Part shown: positions 45,600-57,509 of the stretch, piece after piece
Position numbering within the stretch: position 1 is the first letter of the stretch
Layout of the letters: every line of letters begins with the position of its first letter
Source of the DNA: CAWIMX01 sp963792785
GTDB taxonomy: Bacteria; Acidobacteriota; Vicinamibacteria; Vicinamibacterales; CAVVIG01
Reading direction: 5' to 3'
Assembly: GCA_963792785.1 (NCBI GenBank)
Contig: CAWBXO010000001.1
Span: 620,001-684,000 of the forward strand
Length of the DNA stretch: 64,000 nt
The notes under the pieces: generated by a model
What the model saw: the letters and a program-made list of their open reading frames with translations, nothing else
Told to the model about the DNA's origin: nothing
Databases searched by the model: none
Position numbers and translations under genes: made by a program

Positions 45600-46577
45600 C
45601 GACACCGACCGCACCCTCGCGCGCCGCGTCCTCGAAACCGAGGCCGCCGCGATCCTCGCGCTCGTCGATCGGCTCGACGCGCGGTTCGATCGCGCCATCG
45701 CGCTGCTCAAGGACTGCCGCGGGCGCGTCATCCTGACGGGCATGGGCAAGTCCGGCATCATCTGCCGGAAGATCGCCGCGACGCTCTCGAGCACCGGCAC
45801 GCCGGCCTTCTTCCTGCACCCCGCCGAAGCGATCCACGGCGACCTCGGCGTCATCCAGGCGGACGACGTGGTCGTCGCGCTGTCGTACAGCGGCGAGACC
45901 GACGAGATCCTCCGCCTGCTCGAGACGATCCGGCGCCTCGGCGCGCGGTTGATCGCGATCACCGGCGTCGCCGCCTCGACGCTCGCGCAGGCCGCCGACG
46001 TCTGCCTCGACTGCGGCGTCGCCGAGGAAGCCTGTCCGATGAACCTCGTGCCGACGGCGAGCACCACGGCGGCACTGGCGCTGGGCGACGCGCTCGCGAT
46101 GACGCTGCTCGTCGAGAAGGGCTTCCGGGCCAGGATCAGTTCGCGAGCCTGCACCCGGGCGGCACGCCTCGGGAAGCGGCTGATGCGCGTCGAGCAGCTG
46201 ATGCCGCCGGCAAGGCCTGCCCCATCGTCGCGATGGACGCGATCATGCGCGACGTGATCTACGAGATGTCGAGCAAGAAGCTCGGCATGACCTGCGTCGT
46301 CGACGCGGCCGGGCAGCTGCTCGGCATCATCACCGACGGCGACCTGCGCCGCCACATGGCCGGCGGCAACGGCATCCTCGAGCGGACGGCGGGAGACGTG
46401 ATGACGCCGGATCCCGTCACCCTGTTGCCCGACACGCTGGCGGCCGAGGCGCTCAACATGCATGGAGCAGCGCAAGATCACGTCGATCGTCGTCGCTCGA
46501 GGCCGGGCACGCGCCGGGTGGCGGGGGTCGTGCACCTGCACGACCTGTGGCGGACGGAGATGATTCTAGGCCGATGA
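45592..46577 (+). CDS. kdsD: D-arabinose 5-phosphate isomerase (frameshifted)
   Basis: Interconverts ribulose and arabinose 5-phosphates for Kdo synthesis. The SIS domain has GRVILTGMGKSGIICRKIAA, HGDLGVIQADDVVVALSYSG (ETDEILRLLETI) and PTASTTAALALGDALA. Two CBS domains follow (MRDVIYEMSSKKLGMTCVVD; TAGDVMTPDPVTLLPDTLAA), ending VVHLHDLWRTEMILGR. Near 46130-46215 one deletion and two insertions disturb the frame, and another lies at 46455-46520. The stop overlaps kdsC as ATGA. Confidence 0.92.
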
Positions 46578-47129
46578 CGCCTTCCGACCCCACCGCCGTC
46601 CAGGCGCGCGCGGCCCGCATCGGGCTGGTGCTGTTCGACGTCGACGGCGTGCTGACCGACGGCGGCGTGCTCATCCACGCCGACGGGAGCGAGAGCAAGC
46701 GGTTCAACATCCGCGACGGCATCGCCATGGTCTGGGCGCAGCGCGCCGGCCTGACGGTCGGGTTCCTGTCCGCGCGGTTCTCGCCGACCACGGCCCATCG
46801 CGCGGCACAGCTCGGCATCACGCTCGTGCACCAGGGCGTCACCGACAAGCGCGAGGCCTACGCGGTGATCCTTCGCGAGACCGGCAAGGCTGACGCCGAC
46901 GTGGCGTACATGGGCGGACGACATCCTCGATCTCCCGGTGCTGACGCGCGTCGGGCTCGCGGCCGCCCCGGCCGACGCCGCGCGCGAGGTGCGCGAGCGG
47001 GTGCACTGGGTGAGCCCGTCGCCGGGCGGGGCCGGCGCCGCGCGCGAGCTGCTGGAACTGGTGCTCCGGGCGCAGGGCCGCTGGGATCCGATCGTCGCGG
47101 CGTTTACGGCCTCGGAGTCGCCCGCGTGA
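46574..47129 (+). CDS. kdsC: Kdo 8-phosphate phosphatase (one frameshift)
   Basis: HAD-superfamily phosphatase that releases Kdo from Kdo 8-phosphate. LVLFDVDGVLTDGGV holds the two catalytic Asp residues. FNIRDGIAMVWAQRAG, VGFLSARFS, GVTDKREAY and YMGDDILDLPVL follow in order. A break near 46918 (one extra G in the GDD codons) splits it. Length ~184 residues, normal. It overlaps lapB as GTGA. Confidence 0.93.
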
Positions 47130-48349
47130 CCGAGTACCTCCCGCTGCTCGTCGGCCTGATCGCGCTGCTCGCCGGCCTCGCGATCGGCAAGGCCTGGGAG
47201 CGCTACAAGCTGCGCGACGGCCGCTGGATCGACCGCCGCCGGGCGCGCGAGTCGCCGCACTACATCCTCGGCCTCAACTTCCTGGTCGCCAACCAGATCG
47301 ACCTGGCCATCGAGGAGCTGAGCCGGGCCGCGAGCCTGGACGGCGACGCGCTCGAGGTGCACATGATCCTCGGCAACCTGTACCGCGAGAAGGGGCAGGT
47401 CGGCACGCGCGATCACCGTGCATCAGAGCGCTGCTGCAGCGCCCGCGGCTGAGCAAGCTCGAGCACGCGTACGTCCTCCTCTGCCTCGGTCTCGACTACA
47501 AGCGCGGCGGCTTCGTGGACCGCGCGCTCGAGGCCTTCAACGAGGTGCTGCGGCTCGATCCGAAGAACGAGTACGCGCTGGTGAACCTGCAGAAGCTGCA
47601 CGAGGAGCAGCACCAGTGGGCCGAGGCCTACGACACGCGCCGCCGCCTCACGAAGCTCGCCGACGTCGACGAGCGCACGCAGAACCAGGCGATCCTCGCG
47701 TTCCTCGAGAACGAGATCGGCCTCGAGGCGATGCGGCGGAAGGACTTCGCCGAGGCCGAGCGCCGCTACCGGGGCGCCATCGATCTCGACGCCCGCGCCG
47801 TCCCGGCCTACCTGAACCTCGGCGACGTGCGGATGGCGCAGGGGCGCGAGCGAGGAAGCCGCCGCGATCTGGGAGAAGCTGATCGACATCGCGCCCGACC
47901 GCGCGTACCTGGCGTTCGATCGGCTCGAGGCGCTGGCGGCCAAGGTGGGAACGCCCGAGCGGTTCACGCGCGTCTGCCAGCGGCTCATCGAGGAGAACCC
48001 GCAGGACTGGCGCGCGCGGCTCGCCCTCTCGCGCCATCTCGCGGCCAGCGGCCGCCCGCACGACGCGCTCGACCTGCTCTTCGCCGCGCTCGTCCAGAAC
48101 CCGCACGCGCTCAGCATGCACCAGGCCATCTGGCGCGCGCTCGGCCAGCTCCACCATGAGCCGTCGCTGGTCGACCGCTACAGCGAGCTGACGCGCCACG
48201 CCGTCTTCTATCTGGACCCGCACGTCTGCATGCGCTGCCGCTACCGCAGCACCGAGCTGCTCTGGCAGTGCCCGCACTGCCACGACTGGAACACGTTCGT
48301 CGAGGAGCGGATCGCCCCGGCGCAGGACAACGCCGAGGTCGAGGTCTAG
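47126..48349 (+). CDS. lapB: LapB-like TPR protein with rubredoxin-type metal site (frameshifted)
   Basis: Inner-membrane TPR protein; in E. coli LapB (YciM) adjusts LPS synthesis by promoting LpxC turnover. The N-terminal membrane helix (YLPLLVGLIALLAGLAIG) is followed by GRWIDRRRARESPHYILGLN and NFLVANQIDLAIEELSRAAS, then multiple TPRs. The C-terminal rubredoxin-like metal site has CMRCRYRS and CPHCHDW. Breaks are near 47410 and 47850. Placement directly after the Kdo genes agrees with an LPS role. Confidence 0.9.
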
Positions 48350-48381
48350 GCCCCTCCCCCGCGTCCCGACTCCGCGCGGCG

Positions 48382-50187
<1,806 letters not shown>

Positions 50188-50230
50188 GGATCACGGTACC
50201 ACGGTGCCGTCCGATCCACGCCGTCCGGCG

Positions 50231-51802
50231 TCAGATCATCACTTCGACGACGCGCGGGCCCGGTTCGGCCAGGGCCGCGGTCAGCGCGCGGGCGAACGCG
50301 TCGAGCGTGTCGACGCGCACGCCGGGCACGCCCTGCCCTTTCGCCAGCTCGACGAAGCCGAGCGTCGGCCGATCGATCTCGAGCATGTCGAGGGCCTTCT
50401 GGCCCGCGTCGCCCGCGCCCACGTTCGTGAACTCGCCCTTGAGAATCTCGTACGCGCGGTTATTGAAGACCACCGTGACGACGTCGAGGCTCTCCCGTGC
50501 CATCGTCCACAGGCCCGAGATGGTGTACATCGCGCTGCCGTCGGACTCGAGGCACAGGACCTTGCGGCCCGGGCACGCCACGGCCGCGCCGATCGCCAGC
50601 GGCAGCCCGGTGCCGATCGAGCCGCCGGGATTGGTCAGCCAATCGTGCGGCGGCGCACCGCGCGTCGCGGCCAGCAGGCCCCGCCCCGACGTGATCGACT
50701 CGTCGATCACGATCGCGCCCTCCGGAAGGAGCGCGGCCACCGTCTCGGCGATCCCGCCTAGCGTCACAGGCCCGGACGGCAGCGGCGGCCGCGCGAGGGG
50801 CTCGCAGGCCGGCGCGGCCTTCCCCGCGCCGAGGCGCTCGGCCAGCCGCTCCAGCGCGTCGATGCCGTCCTCGGCGGCCTCGGCCAGCGTGAGCACCTCG
50901 CAGCGTTCCGGCAGGAGCCGGCTCGGGCGATTCGGATACGCGAAGAACGCCACGGGCTCGCGCGCGTTCACCAGGACGACGCGCTCGAGATGCGCGAGGC
51001 GCGCGAGCGCCGCCTCGACGACGTACGGCACCCGGTCCACGAACACGCGCCCGGCGCCGCGCTCGAACCGCGGCACCTGGGTCGGCACGAGCAGCTCCGC
51101 GCCCGTCGCGGCGGCGATGCGCCCGCACGTCTCGAGCGGGCCGCTGCGGAGGATCGGACCGTTCAGGATCAGTGCGGCGCGCCCCTTGCGCAGTTGCTCC
51201 GCCGCGGCCACGATCGCCTGTTCATCGACGCGCGTGCGCGCGGGCACCGGCCGCGGACCGGCCGCCGAGAGCCCCGGTGCCGCTGTCCAGGCGCAGTCGG
51301 CGGGCAGGACCAGCGTGCTGATGCCGCCGGGGGGCGTCCGCGCGGCCGCCACGGCCTCGGCCGCGGCGGCGGCGGCGTGCGCGGGCGACTCCACGGTCCC
51401 GACCCACGCCGAACAGAACCGCGCGAGGGTTTCGATGTCGGACTGCAGGGGCGCGTCGTGCTGGCGATGGCCGGTCGCGTGCTCGCCGACCACATTGACG
51501 ACGGGCGACCGCGCACGGCGGGCGTTGTGGAGGTTGGCGCTGCCGTTGGCGAGGCCGGGCCCGAGGTGCAGCAGCGTCGACGCCGGGCGCCCGAGCATGC
51601 GGCCGTAGCCGTCCGCCGCGCCCGTCGCCACGCCCTCGAACAGCGCCAGCACGCACCGCATGCCCGGCACGCGGTCCAGCGCGGCCACGAAGTGCATCTC
51701 CGAGGTCCCGGGGTTCGTGAACGCGGTGTCGACGCCGCAGGCGACGAGCGTCCGCACGAGGGCCTCGGCGCCGGTGAGGGCTACGCCGGTGTCTCGGGGC
51801 AT
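50231..51802 (-). CDS. ThDP-dependent enzyme, acetolactate synthase/benzoylformate decarboxylase-like
   Basis: A 523-residue ThDP enzyme distinct from the true IlvB. PYR domain: DTAFTNPGTSEMHFVAALDR and ALFEGVATGAADGYGRM (catalytic Glu). The PP domain carries SDGSAMYTISGLWTMARE... with VVFNNRAYEILKGE as the ThDP/Mg motif. LLHLGPGLANGSANLHNARR is typical of an uncharacterised IlvB-like family. The substrate is unknown; a 2-oxoacid decarboxylase is plausible because its start lies inside the 3' end of an aldehyde dehydrogenase gene (22-nt overlap). Confidence 0.8.
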   Translation of the reverse strand: MPRDTGVALTGAEALVRTLVACGVDTAFTNPGTSEMHFVAALDRVPGMRCVLALFEGVATGAADGYGRMLGRPASTLLHLGPGLANGSANLHNARRARSPVVNVVGEHATGHRQHDAPLQSDIETLARFCSAWVGTVESPAHAAAAAAEAVAAARTPPGGISTLVLPADCAWTAAPGLSAAGPRPVPARTRVDEQAIVAAAEQLRKGRAALILNGPILRSGPLETCGRIAAATGAELLVPTQVPRFERGAGRVFVDRVPYVVEAALARLAHLERVVLVNAREPVAFFAYPNRPSRLLPERCEVLTLAEAAEDGIDALERLAERLGAGKAAPACEPLARPPLPSGPVTLGGIAETVAALLPEGAIVIDESITSGRGLLAATRGAPPHDWLTNPGGSIGTGLPLAIGAAVACPGRKVLCLESDGSAMYTISGLWTMARESLDVVTVVFNNRAYEILKGEFTNVGAGDAGQKALDMLEIDRPTLGFVELAKGQGVPGVRVDTLDAFARALTAALAEPGPRVVEVMI

Positions 51803-53220
51803 CCCATCACGGCCTTGACCTCGAGGAACTCGGCGAAGCCGAAGTCGCCCCATTCGCGGCCGTTCCCGGACTGCTTGTAGCCGCCGAAGGGCGCGGTGCG
51901 ATCGACGGGCGCCCCGTTGATGTGGACCATGCCGGTCCGCAGCTGCGACGCCACGCGCCACGCCCGCTCGGGATCGCCCGACGCCACGTAGCCCGACAAA
52001 CCATAGGGCGTGTCGTTGGCGATGCGGATCGCCTCGTCCTCGTCTTCATACGGGAGGATGCTCAGCACCGGGCCGAAGATCTCCTCGCGCGCGATGGTCA
52101 TGTCGTTCCGCACGTTGGAAAAGACCGTCGGCCGCACGTAGTAGCCGCGCTCGAGGCCGTCCGGCCGCCCCTCGCCGCCGATCACCAGCTCCGCCCCCTC
52201 GTCGATGCCCTGGCGGATCAGCCGCTGAATCTTCTCGAACTGGGCCGCGCTCACCACGGGACCGAGCACGGTGCCGTCGGTCCGGGGATCGCCGACCTTG
52301 ACCGCGGCGGCCGCGTCCCGCGCGATCGCCACCGCCTCGGCGAGCCGCGCGCGCGGCACCAGCATCCGCGTCGGCGCGTTGCACGATTGCCCGCTGTTGC
52401 TGAAGCAGGCGCGCACGCCGATCTTCACCATCTTCGGGAAGTCCGCGTCGTCCAGGATGATGTTCGGCGACTTGCCGCCCAGTTCTTGCGCGACCCGCTT
52501 GACCGAGTCGGCGGCCGCCTTGGCCACCTGGACGCCCGCGCGGGTCGAACCCGTGAACGACATCATGTCGATGCCGGGATGCGCCGCCATCGCCGCGCCC
52601 ACGACCGGCCCCTCGCCGTTGACCAGGTTGAACACGCCCGCCGGCACCTTCGCTTCATCGAGGATCCGCGCGGTGAGCAGCCCGCTCAGCGGCGCGATTT
52701 CGCTCGGCTTGAGGACCATCGTGCAGCCGGCCGCCAGGGCGGGCGCGACCTTGCACATGATCTGGTTCATCGGCCAGTTCCACGGCGTGATCAGGCCGCA
52801 GACGCCCACCGGCTCGCGCACGATGCGCGTGGTGCCGCGGGTCTCGACGAACGGAAACGACGCCAGCACGCTCCGCGCCGTCATGAGATGCCCGAGACCG
52901 GCGGGCGCATGCGCCGCCTTGGCCAGCGACATCGGCGCGCCCATCTCCCGCGAAATCGCCTCCGCGATGTCGTCCATGTGGGCGCGGTACGCCTCGATCA
53001 CGCGATCGAGCACCGCCAGCCGCTCCTCGCGCGACGTCCGGCTCCACGTCTCGAAGGCTCGCCGCGCCGCCCGCACCGCCCGGTCGACATCGGCGGCGCT
53101 CCCCGCGCTGATGCGGGCGATCGGACGTTCGGTCGACGGATCCATCACCTCGAGCGCCTTCGGCGTCGCCGGCGGGATCCAGGCCCCGTCGATGTAGAAG
53201 TCGAGATAATCGGTGCTCAA
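51781..53220 (-). CDS. NAD(P)-dependent aldehyde dehydrogenase
   Basis: A 479-residue aldehyde dehydrogenase. PWNWPMNQIMCKVAPALAAG (Asn of the oxyanion hole), FTGSTRAGVQVAKAA (cofactor), ELGGKSPNIILDDADF (general-base Glu) and FSNSGQSCNAPTRMLV (nucleophile Cys) are all present, as is EEIFGPVLSILPYEDEDEAI. The only start that fits is TTG 53220. It probably oxidises an aldehyde made by the overlapping ThDP enzyme (inference). Confidence 0.9.
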   Translation of the reverse strand: MSTDYLDFYIDGAWIPPATPKALEVMDPSTERPIARISAGSAADVDRAVRAARRAFETWSRTSREERLAVLDRVIEAYRAHMDDIAEAISREMGAPMSLAKAAHAPAGLGHLMTARSVLASFPFVETRGTTRIVREPVGVCGLITPWNWPMNQIMCKVAPALAAGCTMVLKPSEIAPLSGLLTARILDEAKVPAGVFNLVNGEGPVVGAAMAAHPGIDMMSFTGSTRAGVQVAKAAADSVKRVAQELGGKSPNIILDDADFPKMVKIGVRACFSNSGQSCNAPTRMLVPRARLAEAVAIARDAAAAVKVGDPRTDGTVLGPVVSAAQFEKIQRLIRQGIDEGAELVIGGEGRPDGLERGYYVRPTVFSNVRNDMTIAREEIFGPVLSILPYEDEDEAIRIANDTPYGLSGYVASGDPERAWRVASQLRTGMVHINGAPVDRTAPFGGYKQSGNGREWGDFGFAEFLEVKAVMGCPETPA

Positions 53221-53250
53221 GTTCCTCAGCTCCTCAGCTCCTCAGCTTCC
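53217..53250 (-). repeat. Short tandem repeat over the coaE stop
   Basis: Plus-strand TTCCTCAGC, TCCTCAGC, TCCTCAGC, TTCCC (coding strand CTGAGGAG). The coaE stop (53234-53236) lies within it. It belongs to the same unit family as the tracts after ilvN and pepP. Confidence 0.8.
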
Positions 53251-53825
53251 CAAGGAGCTCCCCAATCCGCCGATCAGTGTCCTCAAAACTTCCCGACGTG
53301 TCGATGACGAAATCCGCCCGCGCGGCCTTCTCGGCGGCCGGCAGTTGCGCCGCCAGGCGCTCGCGCGCCTCGACGGCCGTCAGGCCGCGTCGGGCCAGCC
53401 GGTCGAGCTGAAGCACCTCGGAACACGTCGTCGCGGCCACCAGGGAGAAGTCCCCGGCCCGGCCGGTCTCGTACAGCAGGGGGATTGCCACGACAGCGAC
53501 GTCCGCGCCCAGCCGCTCGAACCCGCGCAGGCCGGCCTCGATGCCGCGGCCGACGGCGGGATGCACGATCGCCTCGAGAATCGCGCCGGGCGGCCGCGTC
53601 GGCGAAGACCACCGCGCCGAGCGCGCGCCGATCGACGGCGCCGGCGGCGTCGATCGCGCCGTCACCGAAGCGCGTCCGGATCGCTTCGGTCACCTCGGCG
53701 CCGGCGCCCATGACCCCGTGGACCAGTTCGTCGGCATCGAGGCACGGCACGCCGCGGGCGCGCAGCTGCTCGAGGACGTACGACTTCCCGGTGGCGATCC
53801 CGCCGGTCAGCGCGACCCTACGCAC
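53234..53825 (-). CDS. coaE: Dephospho-CoA kinase (one frameshift)
   Basis: Last step of coenzyme A synthesis. RRVALTGGIATGKSYVLEQL is the P-loop. GVPCLDADELVHGVM is the substrate motif. VVAIPLLYETGRAGDFSLVA and REFA-type LAAQLPAAEKAARADFVIDT follow. A break near 53595 (one extra base) joins the halves into ~196 residues. It overlaps folD by 8 nt. Confidence 0.92.
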
Positions 53826-54741
53826 GGGCGATAGCCGCGCGGAGCGTGTTCTTGAGGAGCATCACCACGGTGAGCGGACCCACGCCGCCGGGCACGGGCG
53901 TCAGCGCCCCGGCCACATCGGCCACTTCCGGATGCACGTCGCCGAGCACGAGCGCGCCGCGGCGCTCGAACGCCGCGCGTCGCTTGTGGCCAGGCGGGAA
54001 CAGGCGCTCGATCGTCGCCCGATCGTCGACGCGCGTGGTGCCGACGTCAATCACGGTGGCGCCCGGCTTCACGAACGCCCGGGTGACAAATGCCGCGCGC
54101 CCGATGGCGGACACGAGGATGTCGGCCTCCGCCGCGACGGCCGGCAGGTTCGGCGTGCGCGAGTGGCAGATGGTCACCGTCGCGTTCCGATGCAGCAGCA
54201 ACAGCGCCATCGGCTTGCCCACGATGTCGCTGCGGCCGATCACGACGGCGCGCGTTCCGGCGATCGGAATGCCCTCGCGCTCGAGCAGCTCGATCACGCC
54301 CGAGGGCGTCCCGGCCGTCAGCGTCGGGCGGTTCTGCACGAGGCGCCCGACGTTCTGCGGGTGGAAGCCGTCCACGTCCTTGTCGGGCCGCACGGCGTCG
54401 AACACCCGCCGCTCCGCTTCGTCGCCGAGCGCCGCCGGCAGCGGGGACTGCACCAGGATGCCGTCGTGCGCGTCGCTGCGGTTGAGGCGGTCCACTACGG
54501 CGAGCAGGGTCTCGATCGACGCGGTCGCGGGCAGGCGCTCCAGATCGGCACGGAACCCCGCCTCGGCCGCCGACTTGAGCTTGCTCCGCACGTAGATTTC
54601 CGACGCCGGGTCGTCGCCCACGAGCACGATGCCGAGCCCGGGCGGGCGCCCGGTGCTCGCGGTGAACGCGGCGACTTGCGGCACGAGTTCGGCCCGGATG
54701 GCATCGGCCACGGCCGTGCCGTCGAGAATCCGCGCCGCCAT
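53818..54741 (-). CDS. folD: Bifunctional methylene-THF dehydrogenase/cyclohydrolase
   Basis: One-carbon folate interconversion. The 307-residue product is intact: GLGIVLVGDDPASEIYVRSK (catalytic Tyr/Lys region), ILVQSPLPAAL, PDKDVDGFHPQNVGRL, VVIGRSDIVGKPMALLLLHR (NADP site), TVTICHSRT and ALTPVPGGVGPLTVVMLL. Start ATG 54741 abuts the channel gene stop. Confidence 0.96.
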   Translation of the reverse strand: MAARILDGTAVADAIRAELVPQVAAFTASTGRPPGLGIVLVGDDPASEIYVRSKLKSAAEAGFRADLERLPATASIETLLAVVDRLNRSDAHDGILVQSPLPAALGDEAERRVFDAVRPDKDVDGFHPQNVGRLVQNRPTLTAGTPSGVIELLEREGIPIAGTRAVVIGRSDIVGKPMALLLLHRNATVTICHSRTPNLPAVAAEADILVSAIGRAAFVTRAFVKPGATVIDVGTTRVDDRATIERLFPPGHKRRAAFERRGALVLGDVHPEVADVAGALTPVPGGVGPLTVVMLLKNTLRAAIARA

Positions 54742-55766
54742 CAGCGCGCGGCCTCGCCTTCGAGCTGGCGGAAGGAATCCGGCCGGCCGAGGACGACGAG
54801 CTTGTCGCCCGCGCGGATTTTCGTCTCGGGCGACGGGTTGAACTCCATGCTGCCGTCGTGCCGCTGAATGCCGACGACGATCACGCCGAGTCGCTGGCGG
54901 ATGTTCGCATCGAGGATCGACTGGCCGACCAGCCCTGAGTTCGTGGCGATGGGGACCTCCTCGAACGCGAGCTCGAGGTTCTCGGAGCTCGTGGCGAGCT
55001 CGACGAAATCGACGACGGCCGGACGCAGCGCCGTCTGCGCCATCTGCACGGCGCCAATCTGATAGGGCGAGATCACGCGGTCGGCCCCCGCGCGCTTGAG
55101 CTTCAGCGTCGCGTCCTCGGTCTCGGCGCGGCCGACGATGTAGAGGTCGGGCCGCAGGACGCGCGCGCTGAGCACGGTGTAGACGTTCTCGGCGTCGGTG
55201 CCGACCGCGGCGACCAGACCCCGCGCGCGGGCGATGCCGACGCGCCGCAGCACCTCCTCGCTCCCGGAGTCGGCGGCGACGCCGAGCATGCCCTGTTCGA
55301 GGGCGTCCTGCAGGCGAACGACGTCGCGCTCGATCACCACGCAGGGCACGCCCTGCCGGTGGAACTGGCGCGCCACGGTGCTGCCGATGCGGCCGTAACC
55401 GCAGACGATGAAGTGGTCTTTGACGGTGTCGAGCATATGAGCCATGCGCCGGCGTTGAAGGCCCTTCGGGAGCGTCCCCTCGACCACCATGGCCGCGAGA
55501 CGCGTGAAGGTGTAGAGCGCGGTGCCGACGCCGCCGAACAGCACGAACAGGCTGAAGACCTGTCCGGTGGGCGACAACGCCGGCAGTTCCACGGTCGCCA
55601 CGCCCAGGACGGTGGCGTAGAAAGCGTGCCAGAGGCTCCAGCCTTCGATGAAGTGGAACCCGAGCGCGCCGATCAGGATCACCGACACGAGCAAGCCGAC
55701 GGCGACGGCCGGTCCTTCGACCCGGTCGAAGCGGCCGCTGCCTGGTCGAGTGATGGGTACCTTCAT
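54741..55766 (-). CDS. TrkA-N (RCK) channel-like protein with atypical selectivity filter
   Basis: A 341-residue protein. Two membrane helices (AVAVGLLVSVILIGALGFHF; FSLFVLFGGVGTALYTFTRL) flank a pore-loop region WHAFYATVLGVATVELPALS, then a TrkA-N domain (FIVCGYGRIGSTVARQF) and a TrkA-C domain. In potassium channels the loop reads TVGYGD; here TVELPA stands in its place. The frame is intact around it. Ion transport and selectivity are therefore uncertain. It is immediately upstream of folD and divergent from the sodium symporter gene. Confidence 0.8.
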   Translation of the reverse strand: MKVPITRPGSGRFDRVEGPAVAVGLLVSVILIGALGFHFIEGWSLWHAFYATVLGVATVELPALSPTGQVFSLFVLFGGVGTALYTFTRLAAMVVEGTLPKGLQRRRMAHMLDTVKDHFIVCGYGRIGSTVARQFHRQGVPCVVIERDVVRLQDALEQGMLGVAADSGSEEVLRRVGIARARGLVAAVGTDAENVYTVLSARVLRPDLYIVGRAETEDATLKLKRAGADRVISPYQIGAVQMAQTALRPAVVDFVELATSSENLELAFEEVPIATNSGLVGQSILDANIRQRLGVIVVGIQRHDGSMEFNPSPETKIRAGDKLVVLGRPDSFRQLEGEAAR

Positions 55767-55871
55767 CGATCGCGCCGATGCGCGCCTTCGCGCGGCGCGT
55801 GGTCATTTTAGTCGATGTGACGGGCCCGCCGCCGTTGACTTTTTTTCCGGAATCCCCAAGAGTGACGTGCC

Positions 55872-57509
55872 ATGGCGATTCGTGAGCGATGGGGCAGCCG
55901 CGTCGGGCTCGTGCTGGCGATGGCCGGCAACGCCGTCGGCCTCGGCAACTTCCTCCGCTTCCCCGCCCAGGCCGCGCAGAACGGCGGCGGCGCGTTCCTG
56001 ATCCCCTATCTCATCTCGTTCGTCCTGATGGGCATCCCCCTGCTGTGGGTCGAGTGGGCGATCGGCCGCCACGGCGGCCAGTTCGGGCATCACTCGGCGC
56101 CGGGCATGTTCGATCGCCTCGGGCGTCAGCGCTGGCTGAAGTACGTCGGCGTGTTCGGCCTCTTCACGAACCTGACGATCGCGGCGTACTACTGCTACAT
56201 CGAGTCGTGGACGCTCTCCTACGTCTGGCACTCGCTCATCGGCACGTTCGGCCACGTGGACCCGACGACCTACTTCCCGGAATACCTCGGGGTGCACGCC
56301 AACTCGCTCTTCGCGCTGCCCGTCGAGGCGTTCTTCTGGTTCGTCGTCACGCTGACGCTGAACGTGTGGATTCTCTCGCGCGGCCTCGCCAAGGGCATCG
56401 AGATCGCCGCGAAGATCGGCATGCCCCTGCTGCTCGTGTTCGCCGGCGTGCTCGTCGTCCGCGGGCTCACGCTCCAACCCGGCACGGGCGGCGTCGTGCA
56501 GAGCCCGCTCGAGGGCCTGAACTTCGTCTGGCACCCGCAGCTGAGCGGCCTTACCAACCCGAGCACGTGGCTCGCGGCGGCCGGGCAGATCTTCTTCACG
56601 CTCTCGGTCGGCATGGGCTCCATTCACTGCTACTCGTCGTACCTCACCCGCCGGCAGGACATCGCGCTCAACGCGGCGTCGGCCGGCTGGATGAACGAGT
56701 TCGTCGAGGTCGTCCTCGGCGGCAGCCTCCTGATTCCGATCGCCACCGCGTATCTGGGCCTCTCCGCCGTCCAGTCCGCCACCGCCGGCGGCAGCGGCTT
56801 CTCGCTCGGCTTCCTGACGCTGCCGACCCTGTTCAATCACTGGGGCGCCTTCGCGCCGATCGCGGGCGCGATGTGGTTCGGCCTCCTCTTCTTCGCCGGG
56901 ATCACCTCGTCGCTGGCGATGGGCCAGCCGCTGATGGCGTTCATGGAGGATGAGTTCAAGGTCCCGCGGCCGCGCGCCGCGATCCTCTTCGGCGGCGCCG
57001 CCTTCCTGCTGGGGTTCGTCTGCGTGTGGCTGTATCCGGGCGGCGCGTTCGACGAGTTCGACTTCTGGACCGGAACCTTCGCGCTCGTGATCTTCGCGCT
57101 CGCCGAGGCGTTCATCTTCTCCTACGTCTTCGGCATCGATAAGGGCTGGGAGGAGATTACGCGCGGCGCCGACATGAAGGTCCCGTACGTCTTCCGGTAC
57201 GTCATCAAGTACGTGACGCCGGTCTTCATCACGCTCATCTTCTTCGGCGCGCTGATCAAGCCCGCCGGCGACTGGTCCGCGGCGTTCGCGTCGCTCGGCG
57301 GCGGCGGCGGCTGGCCGCTCGCCTCCGACTCGGTGATCGGCCGCGTCGTGCACGCCGGCGTCACCGACTACACCTGGTTCACCGCCGACGGGTTCGCCAC
57401 GCCGTACCTCGTTCAGGACATGACGCGGCTCTTCCTCACGCTCGTCTTCGCGGTCTGCGCCTACGCTGTCTACAAGGCCTGGGAGCTCAAAGCCCGGAGG
57501 GACGCGTGA
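55872..57509 (+). CDS. Sodium-coupled neurotransmitter-symporter (SNF/LeuT) family transporter
   Basis: A 545-residue, ~12-helix transporter. It begins SRVGLVLAMAGNAVGLGNFL then RFPAQAAQNGGGAFLIPYLI, the unwound TM1 sodium/substrate site. SVGMGSIHCYSSYL lies in the TM6 region. TM segments continue to the C-terminus. Substrate is probably an amino acid, by family. The gene is intact, and the next gene (overlapping GTGA) encodes its presumed small subunit. Confidence 0.92.
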   Translation: MAIRERWGSRVGLVLAMAGNAVGLGNFLRFPAQAAQNGGGAFLIPYLISFVLMGIPLLWVEWAIGRHGGQFGHHSAPGMFDRLGRQRWLKYVGVFGLFTNLTIAAYYCYIESWTLSYVWHSLIGTFGHVDPTTYFPEYLGVHANSLFALPVEAFFWFVVTLTLNVWILSRGLAKGIEIAAKIGMPLLLVFAGVLVVRGLTLQPGTGGVVQSPLEGLNFVWHPQLSGLTNPSTWLAAAGQIFFTLSVGMGSIHCYSSYLTRRQDIALNAASAGWMNEFVEVVLGGSLLIPIATAYLGLSAVQSATAGGSGFSLGFLTLPTLFNHWGAFAPIAGAMWFGLLFFAGITSSLAMGQPLMAFMEDEFKVPRPRAAILFGGAAFLLGFVCVWLYPGGAFDEFDFWTGTFALVIFALAEAFIFSYVFGIDKGWEEITRGADMKVPYVFRYVIKYVTPVFITLIFFGALIKPAGDWSAAFASLGGGGGWPLASDSVIGRVVHAGVTDYTWFTADGFATPYLVQDMTRLFLTLVFAVCAYAVYKAWELKARRDA

